Positions 53,901 through 55,291 of a stretch of DNA of 55,291 nt are shown piece by piece (positions within the stretch are counted from its first letter, which is position 1; each line of letters begins with the position of its first letter). A program made the position numbers and the translations under genes. The stretch is from Streptomyces violaceorubidus (GTDB taxonomy: Bacteria; Actinomycetota; Actinomycetes; Streptomycetales; Streptomycetaceae), in the NCBI RefSeq assembly GCF_000717995.1, contig NZ_JODM01000035.1:1-55291 (forward strand), written 5' to 3'. The notes under the pieces are model-generated. The model worked only from the letters and a program-made list of their open reading frames with translations, was not told where the DNA came from and made no database searches.

Positions 53901-53912
53901 CTAAGCGCTTGC
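53901..53912. promoter_or_regulatory. CTAAGCGCTTGC palindrome upstream of the CaiB gene
   Basis: Core AAGCGCTT at 53903-53910, about 85 bp before the CoA-transferase start. Such AAGCGCTT sites are often seen before acyl-CoA genes in actinomycetes as TetR targets; the link here is inferred. Confidence 0.4.
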
Positions 53913-53993
53913 TCGTCCGGGTCTTGTGCCCAGTGGAACACGTTCTTAGCATCACTGGTGTTACATCGGTTGTGTCACAGAGCTGGGGGCTGG

Positions 53994-55181
53994 ATGTCGG
54001 AAGCGAAGACGCCGACGCGGACGCCGGGCACCGACGGCCCGCTCGCCGGTGTGCGCGTGGTCGAACTGGCCGGCATCGGACCCGGACCCTTCGCCGCCAT
54101 GCTCCTGGCCGACCTGGGCGCCGACGTCGTGCGCGTCGACCGTCCCGGCGGGCCCGGCCTCGGTATCGACCCCGCCCACGACGTCACCAACCGCAACAAG
54201 CGCTCCGTGGTCGTCGACCTCAAGGCGCCGGACGGCCCGGCCCGCGTCCTCGACCTCGCCGAACACGCCGACGTCCTGATCGAGGGCTACCGCCCCGGCG
54301 TCGCCGAACGCCTCGGCGTCGGCCCCGGGGACTGCCACGCCCGCAACCCGGCGCTCGTCTACGGCCGCATGACCGGCTGGGGCCAGGACGGCCCACTCGC
54401 CCGGCGCGCCGGGCACGACATCGGGTACATCGCGCTCACCGGCACCCTGGGCATGATCGGCGCCCCCGACGCGCCCCCGGCCGTGCCCGCCAACCTCCTC
54501 GGCGACTACGCGGGCGGCTCCCTCTACCTGGTCGTCGGCGTCCTCGCCGCGCTGCACCACGCGCGGGAGACCGGCACCGGGCAGGTCGTGGACGCCGCCA
54601 TCGTCGACGGCACCGCCCACCTCTCCGCGATGATCCACGGCATGCTGGCCGCCGGGGGCTGGCAGGACCGGCGCGGCGCCAACCTCCTCGACGGCGGCTG
54701 CCCCTTCTACGGCACCTACGAGACCGCCGACGGCCGGTACATGGCGGTCGGCGCCCTGGAGCCGCGGTTCTACGCCGAGTTCACGCGGCTGCTCGGCATC
54801 CCCGACCTGGCACCGGCCCGCGACGACCCGGCCCGCTGGCCCGAGCTGCGCGCGGCCGTCGCCGCCCGGTTCAGATCCCGGACCCGCGACGAGTGGACGG
54901 CGGTCTTCGAGGACTCCGACGCCTGCACGGCTCCCGTCCTGTCGCTGCGCGAGGCCCCGCACCACCCGCACCTCGCCGCCCGCTCCACCTTCACCGACCA
55001 CGACGGCCTCACCCAGCCGGCCCCCGCGCCCCGCTTCTCCGCGACCCCCACCGCCGTCCGCACCGGGCCCGCCCTGCCCGGCGCCGACACCGAGGCCGTG
55101 GTCCGCGACTGGGGGCTGCCCCCCGGCTGGGCCCCGCCCCCGGCCCCCCTCCCGAACCCCGCACTCCACAACCCTCAGTGA
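53994..55181 (+). CDS. CaiB/BaiF family, alpha-methylacyl-CoA racemase-type
   Basis: 395 aa. Family III CoA-transferase fold: PLAGVRVVELAGIGPGPFAAMLLADLGADVVRVDRPGG (residues 17-55), RNKRSVVVDLK, and IEGYRPGVAERLGVGP. The racemase residues are visible: His in ARRAGHDIGYIALTGTL and Asp in GDYAGGSLYL, favouring AMACR over CoA transfer. AMACR epimerises 2-methyl-acyl-CoA so that beta-oxidation can proceed. ATG at 53994 follows GGGGGCTGG. A thiolase gene begins 11 bp downstream, so the pair probably serves branched-acid degradation. Confidence 0.92.
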   Translation: MSEAKTPTRTPGTDGPLAGVRVVELAGIGPGPFAAMLLADLGADVVRVDRPGGPGLGIDPAHDVTNRNKRSVVVDLKAPDGPARVLDLAEHADVLIEGYRPGVAERLGVGPGDCHARNPALVYGRMTGWGQDGPLARRAGHDIGYIALTGTLGMIGAPDAPPAVPANLLGDYAGGSLYLVVGVLAALHHARETGTGQVVDAAIVDGTAHLSAMIHGMLAAGGWQDRRGANLLDGGCPFYGTYETADGRYMAVGALEPRFYAEFTRLLGIPDLAPARDDPARWPELRAAVAARFRSRTRDEWTAVFEDSDACTAPVLSLREAPHHPHLAARSTFTDHDGLTQPAPAPRFSATPTAVRTGPALPGADTEAVVRDWGLPPGWAPPPAPLPNPALHNPQ

Positions 55182-55192
55182 AAGGCCCGCCA

Positions 55193-55291
55193 GTGAGCAC
55201 CGAAGCGTACGTGTACGACGCGATCCGCACCCCGCGCGGACGCGGCAAGGCGAACGGCGCCCTGCACGGCACGAAGCCGATCGACCTGGTG
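55193..55291 (+). CDS. Acetyl-CoA acetyltransferase/thiolase (5' part, runs off window)
   Basis: The first 33 codons: GTG at 55193 with GAAAGG 8 nt upstream, reading STEAYVYDAIRTPRGRGKAN and then GALHGTKPIDLV. Y-DAIRTPRGRGK is the thiolase N-terminus of the FadA-like type. It lies in one operon with the upstream racemase gene. Catalytic residues are beyond the window. Confidence 0.9.
   Translation, partial: MSTEAYVYDAIRTPRGRGKANGALHGTKPIDLV

Noticed and set aside
53937..53946. GAACACGTTC as a LexA box
   Set aside because: The arms match GAAC/GTTC but the 2-bp spacing does not fit the actinobacterial SOS box, and the nearby genes are metabolic.

Overview
The window is very high-GC DNA with GTG/TTG starts, GTGA stop-start overlaps, rare TTA codons and the families SsgA-like, Wbl, GPP34 and two-domain laccase. 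This is a Streptomyces chromosome arm. From memory (not checked), the order from the phospholipase C gene to the CoA-transferase/thiolase pair resembles the S. coelicolor segment around SCO6691-SCO6731, with small laccase (SCO6712), PcaV (SCO6704) and SsgD (SCO6722).

Layout. 1-3.5 kb: left-hand piece of a polyketide cluster. It holds the start of a modular type I PKS whose first ketosynthase is a KSQ loading domain, and a bicovalent-flavin BBE-type oxidase with a TTA (bldA) codon. 3.6-12.3 kb: remains of a multi-gene MoxR/vWA-type system. A DUF4132 tail and an intact 1679-aa protein with a predicted beta-propeller are followed by a truncated DUF5682-vWA fusion; no MoxR ATPase is left. 12.3-22.6 kb: an MHS transporter, a Tat-exported phospholipase C, a PAP2/DMT operon divergent from a TetR gene across an 18-bp inverted repeat, a DUF2510 membrane protein, and a large frameshifted STAND-like ATPase. 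22.7-29.9 kb: the complete protocatechuate branch of the beta-ketoadipate pathway (pcaIJFHGBL) on the minus strand with its divergent MarR regulator pcaV.

29.9-34.5 kb: a DUF3048 lipoprotein, a formaldehyde-dehydrogenase-like ADH, and a divergent ATP-dependent DNA ligase/LigD-type primase-polymerase pair. 34.5-41.6 kb: a secreted redox block made of a ThuA-PQQ dehydrogenase (TTA at codon 3), a translationally coupled blue-copper/OmpL47/DUF1080 protein, a small laccase, and a LacI regulator. A 0.7-kb repeat-rich gap follows, including a 172-bp tandem duplication that copies the lacI 3' end. 42.3-55.3 kb: a glyoxalase-like protein, a Wbl protein, an acyl-ACP desaturase under three tandem palindromes, and a dimethylargininase gene broken by a short palindromic insert. 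Next come an ABC-F ATPase with a long uORF-bearing leader, GPP34, SsgD, a Ycf48-like propeller protein, and a small basic protein followed by a 185-bp MITE-like foldback element. The window ends with a YCII protein, endonuclease V, small ORFs, an enoyl-reductase-like protein, an AMACR-type CaiB protein and the start of a thiolase.

The best candidates for something undescribed are the secreted PQQ-dehydrogenase/cupredoxin/laccase block, the eroded 1679-aa-protein operon, and the attenuator-like leader of the ABC-F gene. All functional assignments rest on motif reading; no searches were run.
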